NCBI RefSeq assembly: GCF_002354895.1
Contig: NZ_CP023439.1
Location: 4,030,001 to 4,094,000, forward strand
Direction: 5' to 3'
DNA length: 64,000 nucleotides
DNA from: Thauera sp. K11
GTDB lineage: Bacteria > Pseudomonadota > Gammaproteobacteria > Burkholderiales > Rhodocyclaceae
A program made the translations under genes and the position numbers. The notes below the pieces were generated by a model. That model worked only from the letters and a program-made list of their open reading frames with translations. It ran no database searches and was not told the DNA's origin. Shown here in pieces: positions 24,973 through 35,188 of the stretch; position 1 is the first letter of the stretch; each line of letters opens with the position of its first letter.

Positions 24973-26079
24973 ATGCCACCGACGCCGCGCCCGGCCTCCG
25001 CCCTGCCGCGCAATCTCGCTCTCGCCTATGCGCTGCTGATCGCCTATGCCTGCCTGCATCCGCTTGCCGGCTGGAAGGCGAGCGGACTGCCGCTGTTCGA
25101 CTTCATGCTGGCTCCGTGGCCGAAGTACTTCGTCTTCGCCGACCTGCTCTTCAACGTGCTGGGCTACCTGCCCTTCGGCTTCCTGCTGGCGGCCGCCCTG
25201 CCGGGCCGCTGGCCAGCCGGCCGCACCGTCGCGGTGGCGACGCTCGCCGCCGGCCTGCTGAGCCTGGGGCTGGAAACCGCGCAGAACTTCCTGCCCTCGC
25301 GCATCGCCAGCAACATCGACCTCGGCGGCAACATCCTGGGTGCGCTGCTGGGCGCGGTGCCCGGCGCGCGCTGGGGGCGGGCGCTGTTCGGCCGCCACGG
25401 CCGCGCCCGGCGGTGGCGCACGCAGCACGTCGTCGGCGGCCATACCGGCGATGCGGGGCTGGTACTGATCGGGCTGTGGCTGCTGAGCCAGCTCGGCGCG
25501 GCCGACCTGCTGTTTTCCAGCGGCGACGTGCGCAGCCTGCTCGGCATCGCCGCGCCGCTGCCTTTCAACGCCGAGCGCTTCATCGCCTTCGAGACCGCGC
25601 TGACCGCGCTGTCGGTGCTGGCGGTGGGGCTGTTCGCGCGCTGCATGATGCGCCACACGGCCATCTGGCCCATCGTGCTGGTGCTGCTGCTCGGCATCGG
25701 CGCCAAGACGCTGGCCACCGCCACCTTCTTCGTGCCCGGCGCGCCGCTGGCCTGGCTCACGCCGGGCGCGGGGCGCGGCCTGCTGCTGGGCAGCGCCTTG
25801 CTGGCCGGCGCACTGCTGCTGCCGCGCGTGCTGCAGCACGCGCTGGCGGGCATGACGCTGCTGGCCAGCACCGCGCTGGTCAACCTGCTGCCGGAGAACC
25901 CCTACCTGGCATACGACCAGCGCCTGACCAACTTCAGCAACTTCCTGAACTTCCACGGCCTGACGCAGCTCACCGACAGCCTGTGGCCCTTCCTCGCGCT
26001 GGCCTACCTGTCCGCGCTGGGCCTGTGGCACGGCGAGCACCTGGACGACAGCCCGGATCGGCGCGAGCGCCGTCTATAA
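24973..26079 (+). CDS. VanZ family membrane protein
   Basis: A 368-residue protein with about eight to nine hydrophobic segments. The N-terminal part carries the VanZ pattern: PRNLALAYALLIAYACLHPL, then FADLLFNVLGYLPFGFLLAA, then SLGLETAQNFLPSRIASNIDLGGN. VanZ-like proteins are of unknown biochemical role; the founder gives low teicoplanin resistance. The C-terminal half is an additional hydrophobic region that is not in short VanZ proteins. No clear ribosome-binding site precedes ATG 24973. A TATAAT overlaps the stop codon (26075-26080) and may help express the next genes. Confidence 0.8.
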   Translation: MPPTPRPASALPRNLALAYALLIAYACLHPLAGWKASGLPLFDFMLAPWPKYFVFADLLFNVLGYLPFGFLLAAALPGRWPAGRTVAVATLAAGLLSLGLETAQNFLPSRIASNIDLGGNILGALLGAVPGARWGRALFGRHGRARRWRTQHVVGGHTGDAGLVLIGLWLLSQLGAADLLFSSGDVRSLLGIAAPLPFNAERFIAFETALTALSVLAVGLFARCMMRHTAIWPIVLVLLLGIGAKTLATATFFVPGAPLAWLTPGAGRGLLLGSALLAGALLLPRVLQHALAGMTLLASTALVNLLPENPYLAYDQRLTNFSNFLNFHGLTQLTDSLWPFLALAYLSALGLWHGEHLDDSPDRRERRL

Positions 26080-26246
26080 TTCGCAGCACCGAATCGAATG
26101 CAGCCGCCACGCCGCAGCGGATGCGGGCATGGCCGACCGTGCCCGCATCCGGCCCGGTGCAGGCGGCGGCGAACCTTCCCCACACCGACCGCAGCGCGGC
26201 CGGCACAGCCTTTCCATGGCCGGCGCCGCGCGCACCGAGACCCGCG

Positions 26247-26570
26247 ATGAGCTATTTCGAACACCACGTCTTCTTCTGCTGCAACCAGCGCCAGAACGGC
26301 GAGAGCTGCTGCAACGACCATGGCGCCAGCGCGCTGCAGACCTATGCCAAGGAGCGCACCGCCGAACTCGGCCTGAAGGGCGAGGGTCGCGTGCGCATCA
26401 ACAAGGCCGGCTGCCTGGGGCGCTGCGACGACGGCCCGGTGATCGTCGTGTATCCCGACGACGTCTGGTACACCTACGTGGACAAGGAGGACATCGACGA
26501 GATCATCGACAGCCACCTCGTGGCCGGACGCATCGTCGAGCGCCTGCGCCTGCCGGGAGACGCGGCATGA
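26247..26570 (+). CDS. Thioredoxin-like [2Fe-2S] ferredoxin
   Basis: A 107-residue protein with four likely cluster cysteines: C-C in HVFFCCNQRQNGESCCND and C-x3-C in NKAGCLGRCDDGP. This is the thioredoxin-like [2Fe-2S] ferredoxin fold. It should carry electrons in the cytoplasm; the partner is not known. The C-terminal WYTYVDKEDIDEIIDSHL is conserved in the family. ATG 26247 gives MSYFEHHVFFC, the usual start. Its stop overlaps the next ATG (ATGA), so it is coupled to the hydrolase. Confidence 0.88.
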   Translation: MSYFEHHVFFCCNQRQNGESCCNDHGASALQTYAKERTAELGLKGEGRVRINKAGCLGRCDDGPVIVVYPDDVWYTYVDKEDIDEIIDSHLVAGRIVERLRLPGDAA

Positions 26571-27226
26571 GCCGTCCGCTGCCCACCGAGTCCGCCCTGC
26601 TGCGCGGCCACGCCGGCAACATCGAGGTGCTCATCGACGCCCCCGAGCTGGTGCGCGGCGTCGCGCTGGTCTGCCATCCGCACCCGCTGTTCGGCGGCGC
26701 CAACACCAACAAGGTGGCGCACACGCTGGCGCGCAGCTTCCGCGACCTCGGCTATGCCGCGATCCGGCCCAATTTCCGCGGCGTCGGCAAGAGCGAGGGC
26801 GAACACGACCTCGGCAACGGCGAGACCGAGGACATGCTGTCGGTCATCAGTTGGGCGCAGTCGCGCTGGGGCACGTCGCCGCTAGCGCTGGCCGGCTTCT
26901 CCTTCGGCGGCTTCGTGCAGACGCAGGTGGCGAACCGCCTGGCGGACGGCATCGCGCCGCCGCAGCAACTGGTGCTGGTGGGCGTGGCGACCGGCAGCGC
27001 GGCCGACGGCGAGCGCCACTACGATACGCCGCCGGTCCCCGCTTCCATCCCGACGCTGGTGATCCACGGCGAGAACGACGACACCGTGGCGCTCGCCAAC
27101 GTGCTCGACTGGGCGCGCCCGCAGGAGCTGCCGGTGACGGTGGTCCCCGGCGCGGACCATTTCTTCCACGGCCGCCTGCACGTGATCCGCGACGTCATCG
27201 CGCGCAACGTCCCACCGCTGGCCTGA
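26567..27226 (+). CDS. Alpha/beta hydrolase (COG2945-like)
   Basis: A 219-residue hydrolase. It has the CHPHPLFGG motif near the N-terminus, the nucleophile elbow AGFSFGGFV, an acidic residue in IHGENDDTV and the His in GADHFFHGRL. The compact size and the PHPLFGG block are typical of COG2945 hydrolases, which are often annotated near PHA or ferredoxin genes. The substrate is unknown. It overlaps the ferredoxin gene by 4 bases and is followed by a GST gene 30 bases on, suggesting one transcript. Confidence 0.85.
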   Translation: MSRPLPTESALLRGHAGNIEVLIDAPELVRGVALVCHPHPLFGGANTNKVAHTLARSFRDLGYAAIRPNFRGVGKSEGEHDLGNGETEDMLSVISWAQSRWGTSPLALAGFSFGGFVQTQVANRLADGIAPPQQLVLVGVATGSAADGERHYDTPPVPASIPTLVIHGENDDTVALANVLDWARPQELPVTVVPGADHFFHGRLHVIRDVIARNVPPLA

Positions 27227-27256
27227 ACCCGCCCGCCGCCCGGCCCAGGAGTCCGC

Positions 27257-27868
27257 ATGAAGCTCGTCGCCTCGCTCACCAGCCCCTACGCGCGCAAGAT
27301 CCGGGTGATCCTCGCCGAGAAGGGGCTGCCCTTCGAACTCGTCGTCGATTCGCCGTGGGAAGCCGGCACCCGCGTGCCGACGGTCAATCCGCTCGGCAAG
27401 GTGCCGGCGCTGGTCACCGACGGCGGCGAAGTCTTCTTCGACTCGCCCGTCATCGCCGGCTACCTGGAAACGCTGGGCGCCGGTCCGCGGCTGCTGCCCG
27501 CCGACGCGCTGGCCGCCGTGCGCGTGCGCCAGCACGAAGCGCTGGCCGACGGCATCACCGACGCGGCGGTCGCCGCCCTGCTCGAATCGCGCCGCCCGGA
27601 CGGCGAGCGCAGCGAGCGGGAGATCGCGCGCCAACTGGAAAAGGTCGACCGCGCGCTGGCCGAACTGGAGCGCCGCGCCGCCGGCCGGACGTGGCTCGAC
27701 GGCGCCGACATGCACCTGGGCGACGTCGCCGCCGGCTGCGCGCTGGGCTACCTCGACCTGCGCTTCCCCCGGATCGACTGGCGCGGCCGCCATCCGGCGC
27801 TGGCCGCGCTGGCGGAACGGCTGTTCGCGCGCGCCAGCTTCGCCGGCACCATGCCGCCGGCGGCCTGA
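27257..27868 (+). CDS. Glutathione S-transferase family protein
   Basis: A 203-residue protein. The N-terminal thioredoxin fold begins MKLVASLTSPYARKIRVILAE, where Ser or Tyr near position 8-11 would activate glutathione. The cis-Pro segment RVPTVNPLGKVPAL and DSPVIAGYLE follow. The C-terminal helical domain contains TWLDGADMHLGDVAAGCAL. It resembles the YibF-like small bacterial GSTs. A detoxification or thiol role is likely but not specified. An AGGAG site lies just upstream of ATG 27257. Confidence 0.87.
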   Translation: MKLVASLTSPYARKIRVILAEKGLPFELVVDSPWEAGTRVPTVNPLGKVPALVTDGGEVFFDSPVIAGYLETLGAGPRLLPADALAAVRVRQHEALADGITDAAVAALLESRRPDGERSEREIARQLEKVDRALAELERRAAGRTWLDGADMHLGDVAAGCALGYLDLRFPRIDWRGRHPALAALAERLFARASFAGTMPPAA

Positions 27869-27893
27869 GCACGGCGGCCGAGGAGAATCGTCC

Positions 27894-28637
27894 GTGTTCG
27901 AATCCATGATGCACGCCGCCTTCTGGCTGTCGGTACTGCAGATCATCGCCATCGACATCCTGCTGGGCGGCGACAACGCGGTGGTCATCGCGCTGGCCTG
28001 CCGCAAGCTGCCCGAGCACCAGCGCAACAAGGGCATCGCCTGGGGCGTGGTGGGGGCCATCGCGCTGCGCGTGGTGCTGATCTTCTTCGCGCTGCAGTTG
28101 CTCGAGCTGCCCTTCCTGAAGGTGGTCGGCGCGCTGCTGCTGCTGTGGATCGGCGTCAAGCTGATGCAGCCGGAGGAAGGCGACGGCCACGGCGACGTCG
28201 AAGGCAGCACCCACCTGCTGGGGGCGATCAGGACCATCGTCGTCGCCGACGCGGTGATGAGCCTGGACAACGTCATCGCGGTGGCGGGGGCGGCGAAGGG
28301 CGACCTGGGCCTGGTGGTGTTCGGCATCGTCATCAGCATCCCCATCATCGTGTGGGGCAGCAAGTTCGTGCTCAGGCTGATGGACCGCTTCCCGGTCGTC
28401 ATCACGCTGGGCGCCGCGCTGCTGGGCTGGATCGCCGGCGGCATGGTGGTGGGCGACGTCACGCTCAGGCCGCTGCTGCAGGGCTCGCCGTCCTGGCTGC
28501 ACTACGTGACCTCGGCGGCAGGCGCGGTGTTCGTGGTCGGCCTGGGCCACTGGCTGGCCCGGCGCGCGCTGCGCAAGGCGGCGCCCGTCGTCGAACTGCC
28601 GCTCGACGGTGCGCCGCAGACCACGGGCGACAAATGA
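27894..28637 (+). CDS. TerC/YjbE family integral membrane protein
   Basis: A 247-residue protein with about seven transmembrane segments. It has the two diagnostic acidic motifs of the family, LLGGDNAVVIALA (first half) and VMSLDNVIAVAGAA (second half), which show an internal duplication. TerC relatives export manganese or protect against tellurite and other stress. The start is GTG at 27894, with GAGGAG upstream. The universal stress protein gene begins 10 bases after the stop, so the two are probably co-expressed. Confidence 0.88.
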   Translation: MFESMMHAAFWLSVLQIIAIDILLGGDNAVVIALACRKLPEHQRNKGIAWGVVGAIALRVVLIFFALQLLELPFLKVVGALLLLWIGVKLMQPEEGDGHGDVEGSTHLLGAIRTIVVADAVMSLDNVIAVAGAAKGDLGLVVFGIVISIPIIVWGSKFVLRLMDRFPVVITLGAALLGWIAGGMVVGDVTLRPLLQGSPSWLHYVTSAAGAVFVVGLGHWLARRALRKAAPVVELPLDGAPQTTGDK

Positions 28638-28647
28638 GGAGGGGCGC

Positions 28648-29088
28648 ATGATGAAGATACTCATCCCGGTCGATGGCTCGGACAACGCCGGCCGTGCCGT
28701 GCTGCAGGCACTGGAGATGCGGGAGCAGGCGCCCGATCTCGACATCCACCTGCTCAGCGTGCAGATCCCGATCGACGGGCATGCGAGCAGCTTCGTCAGC
28801 GCCGAGGCGCTGGCGGACTACCATCGCGAGGAGGGCCTGGCCGCGCTGGCCGGCGCGCGCCGCACGCTGGAGGCCGCCGGCGCGCCCTACGCGCACCACA
28901 TCGCCGTCGGCCATGTGGCGGACACCATCGTGCGCTACGCGCAGGAACACGGCTTCGACCTCATCCTGATGGGTTCGCACGGACGCACCGGCCTGCTGCA
29001 CCTGCTGATGGGTTCGGTGGCGCGGGAGGTGTCCAGCCGCTCGAAGGTGCCGGTGACGCTGGTCAAGCCCGCGCCGCCGCGAGCCTGA
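28648..29088 (+). CDS. Universal stress protein (UspA family)
   Basis: A 146-residue UspA-like protein. MKILIPVDGSDNAGRAV gives the first beta strand and nucleotide-contacting Asp. The ATP-binding G-x2-G-x9-G(S/T) pattern is visible in LILMGSHGRTGLLHLLMGSVA, so it is the ATP-binding subclass. It is likely cytoplasmic and induced by stress or stationary phase. ATG 28648 is chosen for its strong GAGGAGGGG site; a longer frame overlaps the TerC gene and is not supported. Confidence 0.9.
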   Translation: MMKILIPVDGSDNAGRAVLQALEMREQAPDLDIHLLSVQIPIDGHASSFVSAEALADYHREEGLAALAGARRTLEAAGAPYAHHIAVGHVADTIVRYAQEHGFDLILMGSHGRTGLLHLLMGSVAREVSSRSKVPVTLVKPAPPRA

Positions 29089-29212
29089 GCGCCCGCACGC
29101 GGGTCGACCCCGACTGTTGCGGCGGGGATGCCATCGGCTACATTGGGAAGATCGGACCGCGGCGCCTCGCCGTGCGGGACCGGCCCGACGCACAAGGGAA
29201 GGAGACAACATC

Positions 29213-29677
29213 ATGGCAGAACTCGACAAGGAGGCCGTGGTCGGCGTCCTGAACCGGATACTCGAGGCGGAACTGGCCGGCGTGGTGCGCTACACGCACT
29301 ATTCCTTCCTCGTCTTCGGCTTCGGCCGCATCCCCATCGTGTCCTGGCTCAACGCCCAGGCCGACGAGTCGCTGCTCCATGCGCGCCAGGTCGGCGAATG
29401 GATCACCACGCTGGGCGCCTATCCTTCGCTGGGCATCGGGCCGCTGCTGGACTCCCACCAGCACGACGTGGGCGCCATCCTGCGCGAATCGCTGGAGGCC
29501 GAGAGCAAGGCGCTGGACCTGTACCGCGAGTTGCTGGTCCTGGTCGAAGGCTGTTCGGTGGCGCTGGAGGAATTCTCGCGCCAGATGATCCACGCCGAGG
29601 AACTGCACCTCGCCGACGTCGACAAGATGCTGCGCAAGCCCGGCGACCTGCAGGCTTTCGCGCCGCGCACGGTCTAG
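29213..29677 (+). CDS. Ferritin-like (bacterioferritin-type) protein
   Basis: A 154-residue four-helix protein. Repeating Glu and His ligands are visible: ILEAELAGVVRYTHYSF, then ADESLLHARQVGEWI, then ESLEAESKALDLYRELL and IHAEELHLADVDKML. These fit a di-iron centre. It resembles bacterioferritin/ferritin-like proteins that store or detoxify iron. The haem-ligating Met of true bacterioferritin is not obvious. ATG 29213 has GGAAGGAG upstream. No gene lies in 29678-29868. Confidence 0.82.
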   Translation: MAELDKEAVVGVLNRILEAELAGVVRYTHYSFLVFGFGRIPIVSWLNAQADESLLHARQVGEWITTLGAYPSLGIGPLLDSHQHDVGAILRESLEAESKALDLYRELLVLVEGCSVALEEFSRQMIHAEELHLADVDKMLRKPGDLQAFAPRTV

Positions 29678-29868
29678 CAGCCGCAGGACGGGCAGAGCGG
29701 CCACTGCGCCTGCTCCGGACGCCGTTCCGCCGCAGGAACGCCGCGCACCGAAGGAGAGCGCTCCGGCAGCCGCGCCGCCCGCGCTCCCGCCGCGGCCACT
29801 TGATCCAGATCGGCGCACGCGGGCGCACCGTCCGCGATAATGTCGCTCCCCCTGCCGACGGAAGCGAC

Positions 29869-30240
29869 ATGACCGACGTCCTGATCGTCCTCACCAACCT
29901 GCCCGACGAAGCCGCCGCGCACGCACTCGCCGAGCGCCTGGTCCGCGAGCGGCGGGCCGCCTGCGTGAACGTCCTCGCGCCGTGCCGGTCGGTCTACCGG
30001 TGGCAGGGCGCGGTCGAGCACGCACAGGAAACACCGCTGCTGATCAAGACCACGCGCACGGGCTATGCGGCGCTCGAAGCCGCGATCCTCGCCCACCATC
30101 CCTACGAACTTCCCGAGATCGTCGCGGTCCCTGTGCAGCAGGGTTTCGCGCCCTATCTCGCCTGGGTGGCGGGCGAGGTCGAACCCGGCCCCCGGACGCC
30201 GCCCGCCGCCCAGACCCCACCCGCCTTGCCCAAGACCTGA
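29869..30240 (+). CDS. cutA: Divalent cation tolerance protein CutA
   Basis: A 123-residue protein. It carries the CutA1 features: LIVLTNLPDEAAAHALAERLV, ACVNVLAPCRSVYRWQG and HPYELPEIVAVPV. The family forms trimers with a PII-like fold and is linked to copper tolerance. In E. coli cutA lies before dsbD, and the same order is kept here, with the dsbD start 2 bases after the stop. The Pro-rich tail after residue 105 is an extension beyond the core. Confidence 0.93.
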   Translation: MTDVLIVLTNLPDEAAAHALAERLVRERRAACVNVLAPCRSVYRWQGAVEHAQETPLLIKTTRTGYAALEAAILAHHPYELPEIVAVPVQQGFAPYLAWVAGEVEPGPRTPPAAQTPPALPKT

Positions 30241-30242
30241 CG

Positions 30243-32111
30243 ATGCACCGCCTGCCCATCCTGCTCGCCCTGCTGGCGAGCCTGCTGTTCCAGCTCTGCA
30301 CCGCGGCACGCGCCGCCGACCCGATCGAACCCGAGAAGGCTTTCGCCATGCGCGCCCAGGCGCTCGACGCGGAAACGGTCGAGGTCGTGTTCTCGGTGGC
30401 GAAGGGCTACTACCTCTACGGCGACAAGTTCCGCTACGAGGCCGAACCGGCCGGGATCACGCTGGGCGCACCGCAGAAGCCCGCCGGCAAGCTCAAGCAG
30501 GATGAATTCTTCGGCGAGGTCGAGACCCACCGCGGCGAGTTGCGCGTGCTGCTGCCGGTGAGCGCGCCGGCCGGCGTCGACCGCTTCGAGCTGCTCGTCA
30601 CCAGCCAGGGCTGCTGGGACGGCGGCATCTGCTACCCGCCCACGCCGCAGAAGGCATCCATCGACCTGACGGCTCCGCCCGCCAAGGGTGGCGGCCTCTT
30701 CGCCGGCCTGATCGGCGGCAGCGGAACCGGCAGCGGGGCGCAAAGCACCGCCCCTGCCGCGCCCCCGGCCGCCGCAGCCCCGCCGCCCGCAGAAGCCGAC
30801 GCCGCAGCCGGCGAAGCCGCCGGCGACGAGAGCGGCCGCATCGCCGGCCTGCTGCAGGGCGCCAGCGTGCCGCTGATCCTGCTGAGCTTCTTCGGCTTCG
30901 GCCTGCTGCTGTCCTTCACCCCCTGCACCTTCCCGATGATCCCCATCCTGTCGGGCATCATCGTCGGCCACGGCCACAGGGTCTCGCACTCCCGCGCCTT
31001 CCTGCTGTCGCTCGCCTACGTGCTGGGCATGGCGGTGACCTACGCGCTGGCGGGCGTCGCCGCCGGCATGACCGGCACGCTGCTGTCGGCGGCGCTGCAG
31101 AACGTGTGGGTGCTGTCGGCCTTCGCGCTGGTGTTCGTGCTGCTGTCGCTGTCGATGTTCGGCCTCTACGAGCTGCAGTTGCCGAGCACGCTGCAGAGCC
31201 GGCTCGCCACCACCGCGAGCCACGAAAAGGGCGGCCACCTCGGCGGCGTGGCGGCGATGGGGGTGCTGTCGGCCCTCATCGTCGGCCCCTGCGTGGCGGC
31301 GCCGCTGGCCGGCGCCCTGCTCTACATCGCCCGCACCGGCGATGCGGTGCTGGGGGGCTGGGCGCTGTTCGCGATGGGCCTGGGCATGGGCGCGCCGCTG
31401 CTGGCGGTGGGCGTGGCGTCGCGTTCGCTGCTGCCCAGGGTCGGACCGTGGATGGAAGGCGTCAAGAAAGCCTTCGGCGTGCTGCTGCTGGCGGTCGCGC
31501 TGTGGATGATGGGCCCGGTGATCCCGCCGCTGGCGACGATGCTGGGCTGGACCGCGCTGCTGGTGTTCTCCGGCATCTTCCTGCATGCGATCGACCCGCT
31601 GCCGCCGCAGGCCAAGGGCTGGCAGCGCTTCTGGAAGGGCGTGGGCGTGGTGCTGCTGATCTCGGGCGCAGCGATGCTGGTGGGTGCGCTGGCCGGCTCG
31701 CGCGATCCGCTGCAGCCGCTCGCCGTGCTGCGCGCGGAAGCCTCGGCGCCGCAGGCGGTGCCGCGGTTCGAGAAGGTGGCCACGGTCGCCGAACTCGACG
31801 CACGCCTGGCGAGCGCCGGCCGGCCGGTGATGCTGGACTTCTACGCCGACTGGTGCGTGTCGTGCAAGGAGATGGAGCGCTACACCTTCAGCGACCCGCA
31901 AGTGGCCGGCCGCATGGACCGCATGCTGCTGCTGAAGGCCGACGTCACCGCCAACACCGACGAGCACAAGGCGCTGCTCAAGCGCTTCGGCCTGTTCGGC
32001 CCGCCGGGCATCATCTTCTTCGACGCGCAGGGGCAGGAGCGCGGCGGCCTGCGCGTGGTCGGCTACATGAAGTCCGGACCCTTCGCCACGGTGCTGGACC
32101 GGGCGCTGTAG
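30243..32111 (+). CDS. dsbD: Thiol:disulfide interchange protein DsbD
   Basis: A 622-residue inner-membrane reductase. It has a signal peptide (residues 1-23), then the periplasmic alpha domain with its Cys pair in SQGCWDGGICYPP. The central eight-helix beta domain has its Cys pair in LSFTPCTFPM and LIVGPCVAAPL. The C-terminal thioredoxin-like gamma domain has DFYADWCVSCKEM at about residues 531-543. It transfers electrons from cytoplasmic thioredoxin to the periplasm for disulfide isomerisation and cytochrome c maturation. All six redox cysteines are visible, so it should be functional. It is coupled to cutA. Confidence 0.95.
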   Translation: MHRLPILLALLASLLFQLCTAARAADPIEPEKAFAMRAQALDAETVEVVFSVAKGYYLYGDKFRYEAEPAGITLGAPQKPAGKLKQDEFFGEVETHRGELRVLLPVSAPAGVDRFELLVTSQGCWDGGICYPPTPQKASIDLTAPPAKGGGLFAGLIGGSGTGSGAQSTAPAAPPAAAAPPPAEADAAAGEAAGDESGRIAGLLQGASVPLILLSFFGFGLLLSFTPCTFPMIPILSGIIVGHGHRVSHSRAFLLSLAYVLGMAVTYALAGVAAGMTGTLLSAALQNVWVLSAFALVFVLLSLSMFGLYELQLPSTLQSRLATTASHEKGGHLGGVAAMGVLSALIVGPCVAAPLAGALLYIARTGDAVLGGWALFAMGLGMGAPLLAVGVASRSLLPRVGPWMEGVKKAFGVLLLAVALWMMGPVIPPLATMLGWTALLVFSGIFLHAIDPLPPQAKGWQRFWKGVGVVLLISGAAMLVGALAGSRDPLQPLAVLRAEASAPQAVPRFEKVATVAELDARLASAGRPVMLDFYADWCVSCKEMERYTFSDPQVAGRMDRMLLLKADVTANTDEHKALLKRFGLFGPPGIIFFDAQGQERGGLRVVGYMKSGPFATVLDRAL

Positions 32112-32115
32112 CACC

Positions 32116-32279
32116 GGGGGGGGGGGGTTGGGCGTACGTGCCCTCGCCTGGGATGCCTGGGGCGCTCGTAATCCGGTCCGGCGGCGGGGGATGCGCTCCG
32201 CGTTCTGCGCAACTCGACCTCGCTGCGCTCGGGACTCGGACAGTGCTCGCCCGCTCCGCGCATCCCCCGCCGCCGGACC
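32116..32279. repeat. G12 tract and family A repeat, copy 2
   Basis: Twelve consecutive G lie at 32116-32127, 4 bases after the dsbD stop. A family A element follows: arms 32175-32195 and 32259-32279 form a perfect 21-bp inverted repeat (GGTCCGGCGGCGG end). The 306-base gap 32112-32417 contains these and no gene. A TACAAT at about 32384 may be a -10 box for ribE; I see no FMN riboswitch. Confidence 0.8.
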
Positions 32280-32417
32280 TGCCGCGTTGCGTGCTGAAGC
32301 GCCGCGAACCGCCGCGCCGGGAACTGCCGCACTGATCGTCCCGAAACGCCGCGTATCCGGTCAGTGCAGGCGTTTTCCCCTACAATCCGCACTTTCCCTT
32401 ACGCCTCGAAGTCTTTC

Positions 32418-33032
32418 ATGTTCTCCGGCATCGTCGCGGCCGTCGGCCGCATCGAACACATCGAGCCGCTCACCGACGGCGTGCGCCTCACCATCGACAC
32501 CAACGGGCTGGACCTGTCCGACGTCGTCATCGGCGACAGCATCGCCCACAGCGGCGTGTGCCTCACCGTGGTCGGGATGGACGGCCCCAGGCTGAAGTAC
32601 GACGTCTCGCGCGAAACGCTGAACTGCACGGTGGGCCTGGAGGCCGTCGGCAACGAGGTCAATCTGGAAAAGGCGCTGCGCCTGGCCGACCGCCTCGGCG
32701 GCCACCTGGTCACCGGCCATGTGGATGGCGTGGGCGAGGTGCTGAGGTTCGAGCCGGTCGGCGAGAGCCACGAACTCGTGGTCCGTGCGCCGGCGGAGAT
32801 CGCCGGCTACGTCGCCAAGAAGGGATCGATCACCGTGAATGGCGTCAGCCTGACGGTGAATCGCGTCGGGGGCCGCGATTTCTCGGTCAACCTGATCCCG
32901 CACACGGTGGCGATGACCAACCTGAAGCATCTCGCGCCCGGCGGGCGCGTCAATCTGGAAATCGACCTCATCGCCCGCTACGTCGAGCGCATGCTCGCCT
33001 GGCGCAGCCAAGAGGCCCCGCACAACGCGTGA
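32418..33032 (+). CDS. ribE: Riboflavin synthase, alpha subunit
   Basis: A 204-residue enzyme. It begins MFSGIVAAVGRIE, the near-invariant start of riboflavin synthase. The two homologous barrels are visible: GVCLTVVGM with GHLVTGHVDGVG in the first half, and SLTVNRV with FSVNLIPHT in the second. It dismutates two 6,7-dimethyl-8-ribityllumazines to riboflavin. It heads a riboflavin operon with ribBA and ribH. Symbol note: some schemes call this gene ribC. Confidence 0.96.
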   Translation: MFSGIVAAVGRIEHIEPLTDGVRLTIDTNGLDLSDVVIGDSIAHSGVCLTVVGMDGPRLKYDVSRETLNCTVGLEAVGNEVNLEKALRLADRLGGHLVTGHVDGVGEVLRFEPVGESHELVVRAPAEIAGYVAKKGSITVNGVSLTVNRVGGRDFSVNLIPHTVAMTNLKHLAPGGRVNLEIDLIARYVERMLAWRSQEAPHNA

Positions 33033-33069
33033 GCGAACGCATCGCCGGAACGCCAACAAAGGAAACAGC

Positions 33070-34158
<1,089 letters not shown>

Positions 34159-34167
34159 GATATCCAC

Positions 34168-34671
34168 ATGCAACGCACGCAACCCGAGAACGCCCGCAGG
34201 ACGGCCCGCTACGACGGCATCGCCGAACTCGAACCCGGTTTCGCCGGCGCCGGTCTGTCCGTCGGCATCGTCATGGCCCGCTTCAACCTCGACATCTGCG
34301 AGGGCCTGCTGTCGGCCTGCACCGACGAACTGCTCGGCCTCGGCGTCGCACGCAGCGACATCCGCATCGTCACCGTGCCCGGCGCGCTGGAGATCCCGCT
34401 GACGCTGCAGGCCATGGGCAGGAGCGGCCGCTACGACGCGCTGGTGGCGCTCGGCGCGGTGATCCGCGGCGAGACCTACCACTTCGAGCTGGTGTCGAAC
34501 GAGATGGGCGCCGGCATCACCCGCGTCGGCCTCGACACCGGCGTACCGATCGCCAACGGCGTGCTGACCACCGAAGACGAGGACCAGGCCGTCGCCCGCA
34601 TGAGCGACAAGGGCGCCGACTGCGCCCGCGCGGCGGTGGAGATGGCCAACCTGCTGAAGGCCCTGAAATGA
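34168..34671 (+). CDS. ribH: 6,7-dimethyl-8-ribityllumazine synthase
   Basis: A 167-residue protein. Typical blocks are [46 protein letters not shown] with its catalytic-site His, and [15 protein letters not shown]. It condenses DHBP with the ribitylaminouracil to give lumazine, the step before ribE. It lies 9 bases after ribBA and overlaps nusB by 4 bases, a common gene order. The first 30 residues are an N-terminal extension of ordinary length. Confidence 0.96.
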   Translation: MQRTQPENARRTARYDGIAELEPGFAGAGLSVGIVMARFNLDICEGLLSACTDELLGLGVARSDIRIVTVPGALEIPLTLQAMGRSGRYDALVALGAVIRGETYHFELVSNEMGAGITRVGLDTGVPIANGVLTTEDEDQAVARMSDKGADCARAAVEMANLLKALK

Positions 34672-35156
34672 GCGACCCGACCACTGCTGCCGCCGGCACA
34701 CCCCACCCGACGGGCAAGATGGCCCGCCGCCGCGCGCGCGAACTCGCCCTGCAGGGCGTGTACCAGTGGCTGCTGTCGGGCAACTCGATGACCTCGGTGC
34801 AGCGCCACATCGAGGCCGAGACCGAGGACCTGGACAAGGTGGACCGCGAGCTGTTCGTGAGCCTGCTGCGCGGCGTGCTGGAAAACGCCGACGACCTGCG
34901 CGCGGCGTTCTCGCCGCTGATCCACCGTCCGGTGGCCGAGCTGTCGCCGATCGAGCACGCGATCCTGCTGCTGGGCGCGCACGAACTGCGCCACAACCTG
35001 GAGACGCCCTACCGGGTGGTGATCAACGAGGCGATCGAACTCGCCAAGGGCTATGGCGGCACCGACGGCCACAAGTTCGTCAATGGCGTGCTCGACAGGC
35101 TCGCCGCGAACCTGCGCGCAGTGGAAGTCGAGGCGGCGCGCAAGGCCAGGGGCTGA
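34668..35156 (+). CDS. nusB: Transcription antitermination factor NusB
   Basis: A 162-residue helical RNA-binding protein. The N-terminal [20 protein letters not shown] basic helix is the boxA-binding region. [16 protein letters not shown] and [18 protein letters not shown] are the conserved core. It works with NusE in ribosomal RNA antitermination. ATG 34668 overlaps the ribH stop (ATGA). No terminator with a U-tract follows, but a 185-base palindrome does. Confidence 0.95.
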   Translation: MSDPTTAAAGTPHPTGKMARRRARELALQGVYQWLLSGNSMTSVQRHIEAETEDLDKVDRELFVSLLRGVLENADDLRAAFSPLIHRPVAELSPIEHAILLLGAHELRHNLETPYRVVINEAIELAKGYGGTDGHKFVNGVLDRLAANLRAVEVEAARKARG

Positions 35157-35188
35157 TCCGGGGCATTGCGCCCAAAGCCCGCGATGAG

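Noticed and set aside
21198..26570. A 1790-codon open frame on the plus strand over the transglutaminase region, and a 1634-codon plus frame over recB
   Set aside because: They lie antisense to genes with clear conserved motifs, have His/Arg/Gln-rich composition typical of GC-rich shadow frames, and lack any family resemblance. Only the TIR part at the end of the second is real.
32112..32417. FMN riboswitch before ribE
   Set aside because: I looked for the conserved RFN-element blocks and did not find them; the region holds a repeat and a possible -10 box only.
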